Source of the DNA: Actinomycetes bacterium
GTDB lineage: Bacteria > Actinomycetota > CALGFH01
Direction of reading: 5' to 3'
NCBI GenBank assembly: GCA_030146615.1
Contig: JASLBL010000045.1
Location: 1-26,345 of the forward strand
Length of the DNA stretch: 26,345 nucleotides
Within the stretch, counting starts at the first letter, position 1. Each line of letters opens with the position of its first letter. The notes beneath the pieces are model-generated. The model saw only the letters and a list, made by a program, of their open reading frames with translations. It made no database searches and was not told the DNA's origin. Positions 7,631 to 17,878 of the stretch are shown one piece after another. The position numbers and the translations under genes were made by a program.

Positions 7631-7658
7631 TTGGCCTGATCGCCCCAACTCGTAGATG
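7631..7658 (+). promoter_or_regulatory. Possible promoter of the subtilase gene
   Basis: TTGGCC (7631-7636) and TAGATG (7653-7658) are 16 nt apart, a weak match to a housekeeping -35/-10 pair, 46 nt before the subtilase ATG. The 7448-7704 stretch otherwise contains only the GlsB-like remnant. Low confidence because such matches are common. Confidence 0.22.
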
Positions 7659-7704
7659 CTTGGCCGCAGTTTGGTGATTTGCGTCGTCGGCGGGAGGAGA
7701 GCCA

Positions 7705-9513
7705 ATGCGGGTTCGAAGCATGCTCCGGGGCCTGGTCGTTGCGACCATCCTGGCCATGCTGGGGGCGCTGCTGCCCCAGCTGGCCTCGGCCGCCCCCGAG
7801 AAGGCGTCCGGGCGCTACCTGGTCAGGGCCAGGTCGTCGGCCGACTACACCGCCCTGCGGGCCAAGGCTGTCAAGGAGGGGGCGCGCGTCCTGCGCGACC
7901 TGCGGCAGGTCAACACGATGGTGCTCAGGGCGCCGGAGGCGGCCCGCAGCAGCCTGGCCGCCGACCGCCGGACCCTTGGCGTCGCCCGCAGCCAGGTGCG
8001 CAAGCTGGCCGCCGAGGTCGGCGCGCCCAACCTGGACAACCCGGGCCTGAAGGGCGCGACCCGGCTCAAGGCCAAGGCGCCGGCCGCCACCACCGCGGCC
8101 GGGGTCAACCCCGACCCGGCCTGGGACTACAAGGGCCTGCTGTGGGACTACCGCCGCATCGGCCTGCCCAGCGGCTGGAAGACCACCGCCGGCAGCTCCA
8201 AGGTGACCGTGGCCGTGGCCGACACCGGCCTCGACTTCACCCACAGCGAGCTGGCTCCCAGGGTCAAGCAGGTGATCGACTTCACCGGCATGGAGGACCC
8301 GCCCATCTGCGAGACCATCTTCGGCGTCAGTGACGAGGACCTGGCGGCCGAGTTCGGCGGCCCCGTGACCACCGACTGGAACGGCCACGGGTCCTGGATC
8401 GGCGGCCGCATCGCCGCCGCCCTCGACGGCACCGGCATCAACGGGATCGCCCCCAAGGTCAACCTGGTCGCCCTCAAGATCTCCGAGTGGTGCGGCGCGG
8501 CCAACGACGACACGCTGCTGGCCGCGTTCGTGACCGCCGCCGACATGGGCGTGGACGTGGTCAACATCTCCTTCGGGGGCTTCACCGACATCTCCACCCC
8601 CGAGGGCGCGCTGATCTACCAGGCCTACATCGACACGGTGGCCTACGCCCGCGGCAAGGGCACGATCATCGTCGCCTCGGCCGGCAACGAGCACGTCCGG
8701 GTCGGGGCCGGCGGCCGGATCCTGAGCCACGGCGAGCTCACCACCCCCGGGACCCTGCCCGAGGACTTCGTCGACCCGTTCGGCCAGGTCCAGCTCCCCG
8801 GCGGGACACCCGGCGTGGTCGACGTGGCCGCCACCAACCGGGTCAACGTCCCGTCCTCGGCCAGCTGCCCGCCGGGCACCATCGGCGACCCCGGCGACCC
8901 CGACGCCGACCCGCCCGTCCCGCCCGACTTCAACGCCACCTGCAAGCCGGCCAGCGACCGCCACCACGCGGCCGGACCGGGCAAGCGGAACCAGCTCGCC
9001 TACTACTCCAACTTCGGGCCACGGATCGACATCGCCGGACCGGGCGGGGCCCGCAAGTTCAACCTGGCCAACTACGACCGGGGCGGCACCCCCGGGTTCC
9101 CCTACACCCTGGAGGACCTGACCAACGCCTGGCAGGTGTTCAGCACCACCTCCAACTGGGCGGTGCAGATCCCCTGCTTCACCTTCACCACCGGCTCGGG
9201 GTTCCCCCAGGGCGAGTGCTACTCGACCATCCAGGGCACCTCGATGGCGGCGCCGCAGGTGGCCGGGTCGCTGGCCCTGGTCGCCAGCGCCCACCCGTCG
9301 CTGCGCAAGCGGCCGGGGGCGCTGATCTCCCGGCTCAAGCGGATGGCCAACGACGGCCCGAACAACGCCACCCGGGACCTGTCGGCGACCGACACCTCGC
9401 CAGGTGACCTGACCGGGCTGCCCTGCCCCACCGGCTACTGCCACCTGGAGGGGCCGAGAATCCCCGACCGCGAGGCCTACGGGGCCGGGCTGGTCAACGT
9501 GGCCAACCCGTAG
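7705..9513 (+). CDS. Secreted subtilisin-like serine protease (S8)
   Basis: A 602-residue extracellular protease. A signal peptide (residues 1-29, cleavage after LASA) is followed by a probable inhibitor-I9-like propeptide with YLVRARSSADY (38-48). The catalytic domain has Asp173 (VAVADTGLDFTHSE), His228 (GHGSWIGG), oxyanion Asn328 (VASAGNEH) and Ser513 (GTSMAAPQVAGS). About 50 residues (345-400) between Asn328 and the serine form a Pro/Gly/Asp-rich insert, and six cysteines are present, in keeping with an extracellular enzyme. No C-terminal anchor or sorting signal is seen. The ATG at 7705 has GGGAGGAG 5-6 nt upstream. It is monocistronic and faces the long minus-strand operon across a hairpin. 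Role probably nutritional, substrate unknown. Confidence 0.95.
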   Translation: MRVRSMLRGLVVATILAMLGALLPQLASAAPEKASGRYLVRARSSADYTALRAKAVKEGARVLRDLRQVNTMVLRAPEAARSSLAADRRTLGVARSQVRKLAAEVGAPNLDNPGLKGATRLKAKAPAATTAAGVNPDPAWDYKGLLWDYRRIGLPSGWKTTAGSSKVTVAVADTGLDFTHSELAPRVKQVIDFTGMEDPPICETIFGVSDEDLAAEFGGPVTTDWNGHGSWIGGRIAAALDGTGINGIAPKVNLVALKISEWCGAANDDTLLAAFVTAADMGVDVVNISFGGFTDISTPEGALIYQAYIDTVAYARGKGTIIVASAGNEHVRVGAGGRILSHGELTTPGTLPEDFVDPFGQVQLPGGTPGVVDVAATNRVNVPSSASCPPGTIGDPGDPDADPPVPPDFNATCKPASDRHHAAGPGKRNQLAYYSNFGPRIDIAGPGGARKFNLANYDRGGTPGFPYTLEDLTNAWQVFSTTSNWAVQIPCFTFTTGSGFPQGECYSTIQGTSMAAPQVAGSLALVASAHPSLRKRPGALISRLKRMANDGPNNATRDLSATDTSPGDLTGLPCPTGYCHLEGPRIPDREAYGAGLVNVANP

Positions 9514-9536
9514 CCCTCAGGGGCACGACCAGCGGC

Positions 9537-9564
9537 GAGGGGCCGGCCAGGTGGCCGGCCCCTC
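9537..9564. terminator. Perfect 12-bp GC hairpin between convergent genes
   Basis: GAGGGGCCGGCC (9537-9548), loop AGGT, GGCCGGCCCCTC (9553-9564). The hairpin lies 23 nt after the subtilase stop and overlaps the stop codon of the GCS2-type gene on the other strand by 2 nt. There is no U-tract, as is common in high-GC actinobacteria, so it may act as a bidirectional terminator or an mRNA-stabilising 3' hairpin. Confidence 0.7.
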
Positions 9565-11050
9565 AGCCTTCCACCGGCCAGGTGTGGACCGGGTCGCCGG
9601 CGGCCTGGAGCTCCAGGTAGCGCTCCAGCAGCTCGCCCACGGCCCGCTCCCGGCCGGCCGTGGGCTCGAGGGCGGCCAGGGTGCGGCGCTGCCAGACGGC
9701 GCCGGTCTGGCCGGAGGCGGCCCGCTCGCCGATCACCCCGAGCAGCCGGTCGGCCTCCTCGGCGTCCACCCTGGCCTCGACCAGCCCGCGGCGGGCCTCG
9801 GGCAGCAGCCGCGGCACCAGCTCGGCCGCCCCGACCCGCTCGGGGGTGCCGCCGGCGCCCGGCCACTCCAGCTCGGCCTCCAGGCCGAGGCGGGCCGCGT
9901 CGTAGAAGTTGGCGTGGGCCCTGGCGAACAGCAGCTGCCGGGTCCACTCCTCGGCGCTGGGGGCCAGGGCCAGGGTCAGCCCGAGCAGGAAGGCGGCATT
10001 GGCCAGCATGTCGACCACGGTCGGCCCGGCCGGCAGGGGCCGCATCTCGATGCGCAGGTGGCCGCCGAAGCCGGAGTCGTAGATGGCCCGGTTCCAGCGC
10101 CACACCGTACCCTGGTGCAGCCGCAGCTCGTCCAGGCGGGGCACCCCGTCGGCGTCGAGGGCCAGCAGCGGGTCCTGGTCGCCGCAGATCGGCAGCAGCG
10201 GCTCATGGTGGCGCACGCTCTCCTCGAACAGGTCGAGGACGCTGGTCCGCAGCCAGTCGGTGCCGAACGCGACCCGCGACACCCGCCGCTCCCGTCCCGG
10301 GGTGTCGCGGTCGTCGGCCGCCTGCTCGAACAGGGCGATGCGGGTCTCCTCCCACAGCACCCGGCCGAGGAAGATGGGCGAGTTCCCGGCCGCGGCCAGC
10401 ACCGGGGCGGTCGCCAGCTGGGCGGCGTTGAAGCTGGGCACGTAGTCCCCGGGGTCGACCCGCAGGTGCACCTGGAACGAGGTGTTGGCCCCCTCCATCA
10501 CGATGTTGTCGCGCACCACCCGGAGCGGCTCAAGGTCGCGGCCGCGGATCTCGATCTCGAACGGCTCGGCCCTGACCCGGCGCAGGCTCCAGTCCAGTGC
10601 CCGGTAGCGGGGGGCGTCGGTGATGGCCCCGCGGTGCAGGTCCTCGTCGCGCAGGGTCGGGAGGATGCCGACCATGGCCACCCGGCCGCCGTGGGCGGCG
10701 GCGGTGGCCCGGACCGACGCCAGGGCCCCCTCCAGCTCCCGCCCAAGGCCGGTCAGCGGCTGGCCGGCCAGCGGCGACGGCGACGGGTTGACCTCCAGGT
10801 TGAACCGGTCCAGCTCCAGGGTCAGGCGGGGGTCGCCGGCGTCCTCGAGGATGGCCTGGTTCTTGGCCAGGGGGTGGCCCTGGTCGTCGAGCAGGAACAG
10901 CTCCAGCTCGGCCCCGATGGTCCGGGGCCCGACCCCGAAGCCGGGTCGCTCCAGCAGCCGCCCCAGCGCCTCCAGGCAGTGGTCCAGCCGCTCGGTGAAC
11001 CGGACGTAGTCGGCGTCGTCGAACCGCTCGCGGTCGATCTCGATCCCCAT
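9563..11050 (-). CDS. GCS2-type glutamate-cysteine ligase family protein (carboxylate-amine ligase)
   Basis: A 495-residue ATP-dependent ligase related to the GCS2/YbdK glutamate-cysteine ligase group, which activates the gamma-carboxylate of glutamate as an acyl phosphate for attack by an amine. Visible family elements are the metal-binding GAELELFLLDD (46-56), LTLELDRFNLEVNPSP (about 76-91), VMEGANTSFQVHL and RIEMRPLPAGPTVVDM. The amine partner cannot be read from sequence; glutathione is unusual in actinobacteria. The ATG at 11050 has an AGGAGG 4 nt upstream and lies 8 nt after the moxR stop, so it is the last gene of the long operon. A gamma-glutamyl conjugate linked to the aromatic pathway is possible but speculative. 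Confidence 0.8.
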   Translation of the reverse strand: MGIEIDRERFDDADYVRFTERLDHCLEALGRLLERPGFGVGPRTIGAELELFLLDDQGHPLAKNQAILEDAGDPRLTLELDRFNLEVNPSPSPLAGQPLTGLGRELEGALASVRATAAAHGGRVAMVGILPTLRDEDLHRGAITDAPRYRALDWSLRRVRAEPFEIEIRGRDLEPLRVVRDNIVMEGANTSFQVHLRVDPGDYVPSFNAAQLATAPVLAAAGNSPIFLGRVLWEETRIALFEQAADDRDTPGRERRVSRVAFGTDWLRTSVLDLFEESVRHHEPLLPICGDQDPLLALDADGVPRLDELRLHQGTVWRWNRAIYDSGFGGHLRIEMRPLPAGPTVVDMLANAAFLLGLTLALAPSAEEWTRQLLFARAHANFYDAARLGLEAELEWPGAGGTPERVGAAELVPRLLPEARRGLVEARVDAEEADRLLGVIGERAASGQTGAVWQRRTLAALEPTAGRERAVGELLERYLELQAAGDPVHTWPVEG

Positions 11051-11058
11051 CGGGCCTC

Positions 11059-11933
<875 letters not shown>

Positions 11934-11934
<1 letters not shown>

Positions 11935-12938
11935 CAGCGCTCCTCCAGACGTCGCTGGACCGGGAACAGGCTCCAGCCGGTGCGGTCGGCGACCAGGCCC
12001 CACAGGCCCCGCCGGGCGACCAGGGTGGCCACGACCGCGACCGCGCCGAGCAGGACGAGGTACCAGGCGCCGTACCCGGAGAGGGTCTCCTGCAGCACGA
12101 AGAACACGATGGTACCGATGATCGGCCCCTCGATCGTGCCCACCCCGCCGATGACCACGATGAAGATCATGAACGCGGTCCAGTTGACGCTGAAGGCGGC
12201 CTCCGGCTGGACCCGGAGCAGGTTCAGGTAGATGACGGCCCCGGCCAGCGAGCAGCCGAACGCGGCCACCAGGTAGACGGCGAACTTGGTCCGGAACACC
12301 GGAACCCCGAGGCTCTGGGCGCTCTGCTCGCTGTCGCGGATGGCGGTCAGGGCCAGCCCGACGCGCCGCCGCAGCAGCAGGTAGGTGACGGCCACCGCCC
12401 CGACCCCGACGACCAGGGCGAGCTCGTAGGTGAGGTACAGCCGGGTCGTCCGGTCGACGGCCGACGCGGCCCGCAGGGTCAGCCCCGACCCGCCGCCGAG
12501 CTGGGAGATGTTGGCGACCACCAGCCGGTAGACCTCGGCGATGACCCAGGTGCCGATGGCGAAGTAGCCGCCCCGGAGGCGGAAGGCGAGCAGCGCCGTC
12601 GGCACCGCGATCAGGGTGCCGGCCACCCCGGCGGCCAGGACCGAGGGCAGTAGGGGCAGCCCAAGGGTGTCGGCGAAGAGCAGCAGGCCGTAGGCGCCGA
12701 GGCCGACATAGGCCTGCTGGCCGATGGAGACCAGCCCGGCGTAGCCGGCCAGCAGGTTCCACATCTGGGCCAGGGCGAGCAGGGTGAACACGCTGATCAG
12801 GGTGCGGAGCACGCTGTCTAGGGCCCACAGCGGCCCGAGGGCCAGCACCACCACCGTGGCCAGCCCCACGGCCAGCCCGACCCGGCTGGGCAGGGTCGCC
12901 CGCTGCACCCGCAGCGCCGGCAGCGCCTCGCCGGTCAC
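11934..12938 (-). CDS. livM: ABC transporter permease, LivM type
   Basis: A 334-residue inner-membrane permease of the branched-chain amino acid/urea/aromatic importer family. The LivM signature region is LLAGYAGLVSIGQQAYVGLG with LRGGYFAIGTWVIAEV downstream. The cytoplasmic coupling loop RRRVGLALTAIRDSEQSAQS and the conserved IGGVGTIEGPIIGT near the end are also present, with about eight to ten hydrophobic helices. The GTG at 12938 overlaps the livH stop (GTGA). It forms the membrane channel with LivH. The operon context indicates an aromatic substrate rather than an amino acid; the liv name reflects family only. Confidence 0.92.
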
Positions 12939-13803
12939 GCCGGGACCGCCCTGCCGAGCAGGCCGGTGGGCCGGAAGGCGAGCACGGCCAGGAACACCAG
13001 GTGGCCGGCGAGCACCCCCCAGCCGGGGGAGAGCTGCGATCCCAGCGCCTGGGCGACCCCGAGGACGAGCCCGCCGGCCAGCGTCCCCCAGATCGACCCG
13101 AGCCCCCCGATGATCACCGCCTCGAAGGCGAAGATCAGCCGCGTCGGCCCGATGCTGGGCGTGAAGGTGGTGCGGACCCCGAGGAACAGCCCGGCCACGG
13201 CGACTGTGGCCAGGGCGATGGCGGTGGCCATGGCGAAGACGTGCCGGGGGTCGAGGCCGACCAGGGTGGCCGCCTCGGGGTCGTCGGCGGTGGCCCGGAA
13301 GGCCCGGCCGAGCTGGGTCCGGCTGAGCAGCAGCTGGAGCCCGACCAGGACGGCGACGGCGGTGACCAGGGTCAGCAGCGGGAACCAGCCCACGGCCAGG
13401 CGGTCGCTGACCCGGATGCTGACGTTCTCGACCCGGCCCGCGTCCAGACCCTGGGCGTCGGCCGAGAACAGCTCCAGCAGGAGGTTCTGGAGGATGACCG
13501 ACAGCCCGAAGGTGACCAGGACCGGGGGCAGGGGGTCGGCGCCGCGCAGGGTGAAGTTGAGCAGCCCCCGCTGGAGCAGGTAGCCGGCGCCCAGCATCAG
13601 CGGCACCACCACCAGCAGGGTCCACAGCGGGTTGACCCCGGTGCCGTCCACGATCGCCAGGGCCAGGAACGCGGCCACGATCGAGAGGTCGCCGTGGGCC
13701 AGGTTGACCAGCCGCATGACCCCGAACATGAGCGACAGCCCGGTGGCGAACAGGGCGTACAGCCCGCCCAGGAGCAGTCCCTGGACGACCACGTTGACCC
13801 AGG

Positions 13804-13807
<4 letters not shown>
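12935..13807 (-). CDS. livH: ABC transporter permease, LivH type
   Basis: A 290-residue permease beginning MTWVNVVVQGLLLGGLYALF, with the family's first-helix motif GLSLMFGVMRLVNLAHGDLS. The coupling loop is TQLGRAFRATADDPEAATLVGL, followed by the conserved IIGGLGSIWGTLAGGLVLG. About eight membrane helices are visible. It pairs with LivM to form the translocation path. Its ATG overlaps the livF stop (ATGA at 13804-13807), and its stop overlaps the livM GTG. The gene looks intact and of normal length. Confidence 0.93.
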
Positions 13808-14504
<697 letters not shown>

Positions 14505-14508
<4 letters not shown>

Positions 14509-15263
14509 GGGATGGCCTCGGCGCCCAGGTAGACGTCGCGGACCTCGGGGCTGGCCATGACCGTGCGCGGGTCGCCCTCGATCAGCTTGCGGCCGAAGTT
14601 GATGGCCACGATCCGGTCGGCCATCGACAGCAGCGCGTGGACGACGTGCTCGATCCAGATGATCGACACGCCGGCCTGCCGGACCCGCCCGATGGTCGCG
14701 ACCAGCTGGTGGACCTCCGGCTCGGTCAGGCCGCCGGCCACCTCGTCCAGCAGCAGCACCCGGGGCCCGGTGGCCAGGGCCCGGGCCAGCTCAAGGCGCT
14801 TGCGCTCGAGCAGGGTCAGGCTGCCGGCCAGCCGGTTGGCGCCGGCGGTCAGCCCGGCCAGCTCCAGCGCCTCCAGGCTGGACCCGTGGGCGTCGCCGCT
14901 CATCCACCGGGGAGCTAGGCTTGAGCCCCCCGGACCCCCGCCGCCGAAGGTCGCCCCGACCAGGACGTTCTCGTACACGGTCATGCCGGAGAACGGCTGG
15001 GGGACCTGGTAGGTGCGGGCCAGCCCGAGCTGGCAGCGGGCCCGCGCCGGCAGGCCGGTGACGTCCCGGCCCGCCAGCCGCACCCGCCCGGCGTCGGGCC
15101 GCAGCTGCCCGGCCGCCAGGTGCAGCATGGTCGTCTTGCCGGCCCCGTTGGGCCCGACCACCCCGAGCGCCTCCCCGTCCTCCAGGCGCACGCTCAGGTC
15201 GTCGATGACCTTGAGCGCCCGGTAGGACTTCGACAGCCTCTCCAGCTCCAGCACCGCGGACAA
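14505..15263 (-). CDS. livG: ABC transporter ATP-binding protein, LivG type
   Basis: The second ATPase of the importer, about 252 residues. Walker A is GPNGAGKT (37-44), the LivG-type region GLARTYQVPQPFSGMTVYEN follows, then the degenerate signature TLLERKRLELARAL, Walker B RVLLLDE and the H-loop IEHVV. The frame is open far upstream, so the start must be inferred. TTG at 15263 gives MSAVLELERLSKSY, which fits family N-termini and lies 8 nt after the stop of the solute-binding gene. GTG at 15254 is the alternative. Neither has a clear ribosome binding site, so coupling to the upstream gene is likely. Confidence 0.9.
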
Positions 15264-15271
15264 GGCGACGC

Positions 15272-16567
15272 CTAGCTGTACGGGATCGGCGCCAGGGAGC
15301 CGGCCCTTGGGATGTCGGGGTGGTCCTTGTTGGACACGATCACCAGCTCGAACGGGTACCTGCCGTCGCTCTTGCGCCACTGGCCGCCGACCAGCGGAGT
15401 CTTGGCCACGTTGGGGACCGGGCCGCCGCTCCAGGAGATCTTGCCGACGACCGTGTCCAGGCCGACGCCCTTGATGGCGTTGGCCAGGGCCTGCTTGTCG
15501 TCGACGTCGCCGGACGCCTTGAGGGCGGCGGCCGCGACCTCGAACAGGGCGTGCACGAACCCGATCGGCTGGGTCCACTGCCTGCCCGTGGCCGCCTGGT
15601 ACTCCTCGGCCACCTTGGCCGCGCTGGCCCCGGTCAGCGAGGACGTGAAGGGATGGGCCGGGCTCCACCAGACCTCGGTCGACATGCCGTCGCCGATGTC
15701 GCCGAGGGCCTCGACCGAGGCCGGGAACAGCAGGGCCTTGCCCACCGAGGCGATCTTGGGCTGGAACCCCTGCTGGGAGGCCTGCTTCCAGAAGGTGGTC
15801 CAGTCGGGCGGGATCGGCACCCCGGTGACGATCTCGGCCTCGGCCGCCTTGAACCTGGCGATCTGGGAGGAGAAGTCCTCGGTGCCGTTCTGGTAGCGGC
15901 CCGGGTCGACGATCTTGTAGCCCGCCTTGGCGAGGGCGGGCGGGAACCCGTTCTCCTTGTCGCCCCAGGCGTTGCCGTCGCCGTCGTTGGGCCACAGCGC
16001 GGCCACCACCTTGTTGTTGCCGACCTGGCCCCACATGTCGGAGAACACCGCGATGATGTCCTCCAGGCCCCAGAAGAAGTGGTAGGTCCACTGGAACGGC
16101 TTCTCCGGGTCGCCCTGGCGGCCGAAGAACCATGGCTGCCAGGGGGCCACGCTGGAGATGCAGGGGATGCCGTTGGCCTCGCACTGGTCGGCCACCGGGT
16201 TGGTCGTCTCCGGGGTCGAGGCGACCAGCATCAGGTCGACCTGGTCGGCGTTGATCAGGTCGCCGGCGACCGCGGCGGCCCGGTTGGGGTCGGACTGGCT
16301 GTCCTTGGTGAGGATCTCCACCGGGTAGGAGGTGCCGCCGACCTCCAGGCCGCCCTCGAGCGCCTTGCGCACGCCCCCGAGGATGAAGTCGTCGGCCTCG
16401 CCGAAGCCGGCCAGGGGACCGGTCTTGGGGGAGACGTAGCCGATCTTGAGGGCCCGGGCGGCGTCGCCGCCGGACTCCGACTGCTTGCAGCCGGCGAGGG
16501 CCGCGGCTCCTGAGAGCCCGGCGAGCCGCATGAACCGGCGGCGATCGATGCCACTGCCTGTGCGCAC
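15272..16567 (-). CDS. Solute-binding lipoprotein of the ABC importer (second copy)
   Basis: A 431-residue type I periplasmic-binding-fold protein. The N-terminus has a Tat-like RRRFM (9-13) and lipobox LAGC with lipid-attached C27, so it is exported and anchored outside the membrane. The mature part begins KIGYVSPKTGPLAGFGEADD, with VDLMLVASTPETTNPVAD and an aromatic-rich segment (WQPWFF, WTYHFFWGLEDI) that could line a pocket for an aromatic ligand. GTG at 16567 has GGAGGT upstream. It is a clear paralogue of the adjacent 16592-17878 gene, about half identical by eye. It is immediately upstream of livG and probably delivers substrate to it. Confidence 0.9.
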   Translation of the reverse strand: MRTGSGIDRRRFMRLAGLSGAAALAGCKQSESGGDAARALKIGYVSPKTGPLAGFGEADDFILGGVRKALEGGLEVGGTSYPVEILTKDSQSDPNRAAAVAGDLINADQVDLMLVASTPETTNPVADQCEANGIPCISSVAPWQPWFFGRQGDPEKPFQWTYHFFWGLEDIIAVFSDMWGQVGNNKVVAALWPNDGDGNAWGDKENGFPPALAKAGYKIVDPGRYQNGTEDFSSQIARFKAAEAEIVTGVPIPPDWTTFWKQASQQGFQPKIASVGKALLFPASVEALGDIGDGMSTEVWWSPAHPFTSSLTGASAAKVAEEYQAATGRQWTQPIGFVHALFEVAAAALKASGDVDDKQALANAIKGVGLDTVVGKISWSGGPVPNVAKTPLVGGQWRKSDGRYPFELVIVSNKDHPDIPRAGSLAPIPYS

Positions 16568-16591
16568 GAGCGACCTCCTGGTCGAGAGGGG

Positions 16592-17878
16592 TCAGCCGGT
16601 CGCGGCGATCGGCTGCAGGGTGCTGGTGGCCGGGATCTCGGGGTGGGCGGTGTTGGAGACGATCTCCAGCTCGAGCGGCCAGCTCCGGCCCCGGCGCCAC
16701 TGGCCCCCGACCAGCGGGGTCCGCGAGACGTTGGGGACGTCGGCCTGGGTCCGGGTCCAGTCGACCGGGCCGACGATCGTGCGCATGCTGGTCGCCTTGA
16801 TGGCGTCGGCCAGGGCCTGTCGGTCGCCGACGTTCCCGACCTGCCGGACGACCGAGGTGGCGACCTCGAACAGGGCGTGGACGAAGCCGAGCGACTGGAT
16901 CCACTGGCGGCCCGTGCGGGACTGGTAGTCGGTGGCCAGCTGGCCGGCCCCGGCCCCGGTCAGGGAGGAGGTGAACGGGTGCCAGGGGCTCCACGAGACC
17001 TCGGTGGAGATCCCGGCGGCGGTGCCCATGGCCTCGACGAAGGACGGGAACAGCGGTGCCTTGCCGACCGAGGCGATCTTGGGCCGGTAGTCGAGCGCGG
17101 CCGCCTGCTTCCAGAAGGTGGAGAAGTCGGGGGGCAGCGGCACCCCGGTGACGATCTCGGCCCCGGCCGCCTTGAACTGCTCGATCTCGGCCTCGAAGCT
17201 GTCCTTCTCGCCCTGGTAGCGGCCGGGGTCGACGACCCGGTAGCCCTGGTTGCGCAGGATCGGGGAGAAGCGGCTGCTCCAGGCCCGGCCGTCGCTGTCG
17301 TCGGGCCACAGCCCGCCCAGGACCTGGTTGTGCTCGACCTGGCCCCACATGTCGGCGAACACCTCGACGACGTCCTCCAGGCCCCAGTAGAAGTGCCAGG
17401 TCCACCGGTAGGGCCTAGTCGGGTCGGGGTCGGGGTTCCGGGCCATGAACCAGGGCTGGTAGGGGGCGGCCGTGGAGATGCAGGGCATGCTGGCGGCCTC
17501 GCAGACGTCGGCCACCGGGTTGGTGGTCTCGGGGGTCGAGGCGACCAGCATCAGGTCGACCTGGTCGCGGGCGATCAGGTCGCGGGCGACCTCGCCGGCC
17601 CGGGCCGGGTCGGACTGGCTGTCCCTGACCAGGATCTCCACCGGGTGGGCGCGCCCGCCCAGCTCCAGGCCGTCCTTGAACGTCTGCTTGACCCCCTCGA
17701 CGACGAAGGTGTCGGCCTCGCCGAAGGCGAACAGGGGGCCGCTCTGGGGGGAGACGTAGCCGAACCGGACCGGCTGGCGGTTCCCCAAGCTACTGGCGGT
17801 GCCGCAGCCGGCCAGCGCGGCCGCCCCGGACAGGGCGGCGAGCTGCACGAACCGGCGGCGATCCAGGTTGCCGCCCAT
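16592..17878 (-). CDS. Solute-binding lipoprotein of the ABC importer (first copy)
   Basis: A 428-residue paralogue of the next gene. Tat-like RRRF (7-10) and lipobox LAGC with C25, mature start VRFGYVSPQSGPLFAFGEAD, the same VDLMLVASTPETTNPVAD block, and an aromatic-rich YQPWF and WTWHFYWGLED region. Differences are concentrated in the mid and C-terminal lobes, suggesting a different ligand range for the same permease. Its ATG overlaps the stop of the maleylacetate reductase gene (ATGA at 17875-17878), which directly ties transporter translation to the catabolic genes. Confidence 0.9.
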   Translation of the reverse strand: MGGNLDRRRFVQLAALSGAAALAGCGTASSLGNRQPVRFGYVSPQSGPLFAFGEADTFVVEGVKQTFKDGLELGGRAHPVEILVRDSQSDPARAGEVARDLIARDQVDLMLVASTPETTNPVADVCEAASMPCISTAAPYQPWFMARNPDPDPTRPYRWTWHFYWGLEDVVEVFADMWGQVEHNQVLGGLWPDDSDGRAWSSRFSPILRNQGYRVVDPGRYQGEKDSFEAEIEQFKAAGAEIVTGVPLPPDFSTFWKQAAALDYRPKIASVGKAPLFPSFVEAMGTAAGISTEVSWSPWHPFTSSLTGAGAGQLATDYQSRTGRQWIQSLGFVHALFEVATSVVRQVGNVGDRQALADAIKATSMRTIVGPVDWTRTQADVPNVSRTPLVGGQWRRGRSWPLELEIVSNTAHPEIPATSTLQPIAATG

